Assembly: GCA_030844895.1 (NCBI GenBank)
Contig: CM061228.1
Span: 54,735,081-54,799,080, forward strand
Reading direction: 5' to 3'
Source of the DNA: Ambrosia x helenae
Taxonomy: Eukaryota; Streptophyta; Magnoliopsida; Asterales; Asteraceae
DNA length: 64,000 nt
Part shown: piece after piece, positions 61,142 through 64,000 of the stretch
Numbering within the stretch: the first letter of the stretch is position 1
Layout: every line of letters begins with the position of its first letter
Notes under the pieces: model-generated
The model's database searches: none
The model's input: the letters and a program-made list of their open reading frames with translations, nothing else
What the model was told of the DNA's origin: nothing
Made by a program: the position numbers and the translations under genes

Positions 61142-64000
61142 ATGGCACCTGCCACCCGAAGCAATAGTGGAGCAGACGGACTGCCCACAACACCGGCCGA
61201 GCTCGAAACCATGATATCTGAACGCATAGCCCGCGCGATCGCGGAGCACGAAGCTGCACGCTCCGAAAGATCTCGCGACTTGACTGGGAGTGACCGACAG
61301 GAAACTTCCCCCACTGGTAAGAAGTTGAAAGTAATTGATAAAGCAATGGGAGAATATCCTAAAACTCCTATCCCGTAATAACATACAACTTTATTAATGC
61401 AGAAACGGCCTCGCGAGAGCGTGGCTGCACTTTCAAAGCCTTCCTCGACTGCAAGCCGCTCAATTTTAACGGCACGGAAGGATCAGTTGGTCTGGTCAAA
61501 TGGTTCGAGAAGACCGAGGCTGTTATTCGCATCAGTGGGTGTACCCCACGTCAGTCGGTTATGTACTCCACCAATTTGTTCTTAGACCAAGCACTGACAT
61601 GGTGGAATGGTCAAGTGCAGTCTTTGGGTGATGACACTGCTTACTCTCTGTCGTGGGCAGAACTGAAGGAACTGATGATTGCTGAGTACCGTCCGGCGAG
61701 TGAGGTACAGAAATTGGAAACTGAGTTTTGGAACCTCACTATGGTGGGAGCAGACGTTACTGGATACACGTCTCGATTCCACGATCTTGCCAGATTGGTG
61801 CCACGATTGGTTACCCCTGAGAACAACAAAATTGAGCGCTATTTGTTCGGCCTAGCACCGCAAATACGCAGCATGGTCACTGCTTCTAAACCTACGACCA
61901 TGCGCGCGGCTATTGATCTTGCGCTCAGTCTCACCGAAGATGCCATACGCATGGGTACACTGATCCGCCAAGTTTCCGGATTAAAAATTTCTGAGGCAAG
62001 TAGTGTTGAGGCCAAGAAACAGGGATCAAGTTCAGCTGTTGTAACTAATGATCAGGGTAACAGGCAGAGGTTTGGGAAAAGAAAGAGGGATGAGGGAAAA
62101 AGGGATCGAGCGTCGGGAAGCTCGAACAAGAAAGGAAAGGGGTATGCCGCCACGGGACGTGGTAACGGTAACAAGCAGGGAAACCAGGGGAGAAACAATG
62201 GATTAACTTGTGGGAAGTGCCACCGCACCGGGCACAAGACTGAAGAGTGCCGATCTGGAGCACCAAAGAACGGAGGGGCTAGACCCTGCTTTGCATGCGG
62301 GTCATTGGATCATTGGAAGAAAGATTGCCCCAAAGTCAACAATCAGGCCCGCGGCCGGGCATTTGTGATTGGAGCCGGTGATGCACGGCAAGACCCCAAT
62401 GTGGTCACTGGTACGTTTCCTCTAAATGGTCATTATGCCTCTGTATTATTTGATACCGGTGCTGACTTTAGCTTCGTATCCATTGAGTTTAAAAGACTAC
62501 TTGGTTTAAAAACTAGCAAACTAGATACACCCTACTCTATAGAACTGGCTAATGGTAAAACTATTGAAACGAGAGAGGTAGCAAAAGATTGTAAGTTAGA
62601 ACTCTGTGGGCACGAGTTTGGGATTGATCTATTACCGGTTGTATTGGGAAGTTTTGACATCGTTGTCGGCATGGATTGGTTGTCCGCGCACCGTGCCATT
62701 GTGGTTTGCAACGATAAAGTTATTCAAGTTCCCCTCGCAAGCGGTGAAACTCTCTCAATTCAAGGGGAAAGACACGGGACGCCACTAAGGATTATTTCGA
62801 GCATGAAGGCTCGTAAGTGTCTAAGAAAAGGGCTTGTCGCATTCTTGGCACACGTAGTGGACAAGAAGGCCGACGAGCGAAAGTTGGAAGACATTCCAGT
62901 CGCCAGAGATTTTCCGGATGTATTTCCAGAAGATTTGCCGGGGTTGCCACCACCTCGACAAGTCGAGTTCCGCATCGACCTCGTTCCCGGAGCAGCTCCT
63001 GTGGCACGATCGCCATACCGCCTAGCTCCATCAGAGATGCAGGAACTGTCCAGCCAGCTACAAGAATTATTGGACAAAGGTTTTATAAGACCGAGTTTCT
63101 CACCTTGGGGAGCTCCCGTCTTATTTGTGAAGAAGAAGGATGGCACATTTCGCATGTGCATCGACTATCGAGAGCTGAACAAGCTAACCATCAAGAATCG
63201 CTATCCTCTCCCCAGGATCGACGATTTATTTGATCAGCTCCAAGGTTCCAGCTATTACTCCAAGATCGATTTGAGGTCAGGCTATCACCAGTTGCGTATA
63301 CAAGAAGAAGATGTACCAAAAACGGCCTTCAGAACCCGGTATGGACACTATGAATTTTTGGTAATGCCGTTCGGCTTGACCAACGCACCAGCGGTTTTCA
63401 TGGACCTAATGAACCGCGTATGTAAGCCATACCTGGACAAATTCGTCATTGTCTTCATTGACGATATTTTGATCTATTCACGCACGAAAGAAGACCACGA
63501 GAATCACCTTCGGTTAATTCTTGAAGTATTACGCAAAGAGAAGCTCTATGCTAAATTCTCGAAATGTGACTTTTGGATTCGGGAAGTTCACTTTTTAGGC
63601 CACGTGGTAAACGAGAAGGGCATACACGTTGATCCAGCCAAGATCGAGGCGATTAAAAATTGGGAAGCACCTCGAACTCCTACCGAAGTACGACAATTTC
63701 TAGGCCTTGCGGGTTATTACAGAAGGTTCATCGAGAACTTTTCAAAAATAGCACAAGCTTTAACCATGTTAACCCAAAAGGATAAGAAATTTGAGTGGAC
63801 GGAAAAGCAAGAGGCAGCATTCCAATTGTTAAAAGACAAGTTATGTGGCGCTCCGATACTGTCACTTCCAGACGGTACGGAAGATTTTGTGGTTTACTGT
63901 GATGCCTCGCATCAAGGTTTGGGTTGTGTATTGATGCAGCGAGAAAAAGTAATAGCATATGCTTCCAGGCAACTGAAAATCCATGAGAAGAACTACACTA
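61142..64000 (+). CDS. Gag-pol, unit 3: open to the window edge (partial)
   Basis: Exon 1 61142-61316, intron 61317-61402, exon 2 from 61403. The frame runs through gag, both zinc knuckles, protease and RT into RNase H (YCDASHQGLG) without a stop I can find. The A run broken in unit 2 has five A here. Integrase and chromodomain lie beyond the edge. Confidence 0.88.

Larger units (their letters stand above)
34010..64000 (+). mobile_element. Tandem array of a Tekay-type LTR retrotransposon with shared LTRs
   Basis: Three near-identical LTRs (34010-37907, 44610-48504, 55198-59079) alternate with near-identical internal regions (37908-44609, 48505-55197, 59080 to the edge). Start-to-start spacing is 10600 and 10588 bp. 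Each polypurine tract is followed by one LTR that directly precedes the next primer site, with no intervening host DNA or target duplication. Such arrays arise by unequal recombination between LTRs. The right end is outside the window. Confidence 0.95.

Overview
The window looks like repeat-rich nuclear DNA from a flowering plant. Long-LTR Ty3/Gypsy elements of the Tekay/Del chromovirus type dominate. There is also a decayed Ty1/Copia element, a plant L1-type LINE, tRNA-derived SINEs, hAT-type MITEs and one host gene with plant splice sites. Asteraceae is my best guess from the style of the Gypsy proteins; I could not test it.

Layout. 1-3430: decayed minus-strand Copia element running off the left edge. 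3430-4740: unassigned, with a recurring GAAGC..ACTTT motif. 4742-6380: 5'-truncated minus-strand LINE with a TAA-repeat tail. 6385-8745: minus-strand Gypsy LTR remnant (LTR A). 9564-9978: hAT MITE. 10407-10538: SINE. 11009-14899: apparently intact five-exon Tubby-like F-box gene on the minus strand, with a SINE and a MITE in its first intron. 15244-25266: a nest in which solo LTR D is interrupted by an hAT-like element and by solo LTRs B and C; B and C each have perfect 5-bp target duplications. 25326-33615: decayed full-length Gypsy element E whose 3' LTR is cut short.

34010-64000 (right edge): a head-to-tail array of one Tekay-type retrotransposon in the order LTR-internal-LTR-internal-LTR-internal. 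Neighbouring units share single ~3.9-kb LTRs and the period is ~10.6 kb. Each unit carries a tRNA-iMet primer site, an extra proline-rich ORF1, a gag with a probable 86-nt intron, one gag-pol frame and a polypurine tract. Unit 1 gag-pol is intact after splicing, unit 2 has one 1-base frameshift, and unit 3 is open to the edge. ORF1 is damaged in all three units.

The most unusual signals are nucleic-acid structures in the LTRs. (1) All eight LTR 3' regions here (A, B, C, D, E and the three array LTRs) carry a possible 459-485-nt intron. Its 5' splice site can pair with a segment just upstream of its 3' splice site, and the pairing is kept by matched changes between subfamilies. (2) The array LTRs hold at least five hairpins with near-identical AAATGGGA loops and unrelated but perfectly paired stems; LTRs A and B have their own different hairpin families. 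(3) A GGGAC-loop hairpin between the pol stop and the polypurine tract also has swapped but complementary stems in E and the array. Together these suggest that RNA structure and splicing in the long leader are maintained. All pairings were checked by eye only.
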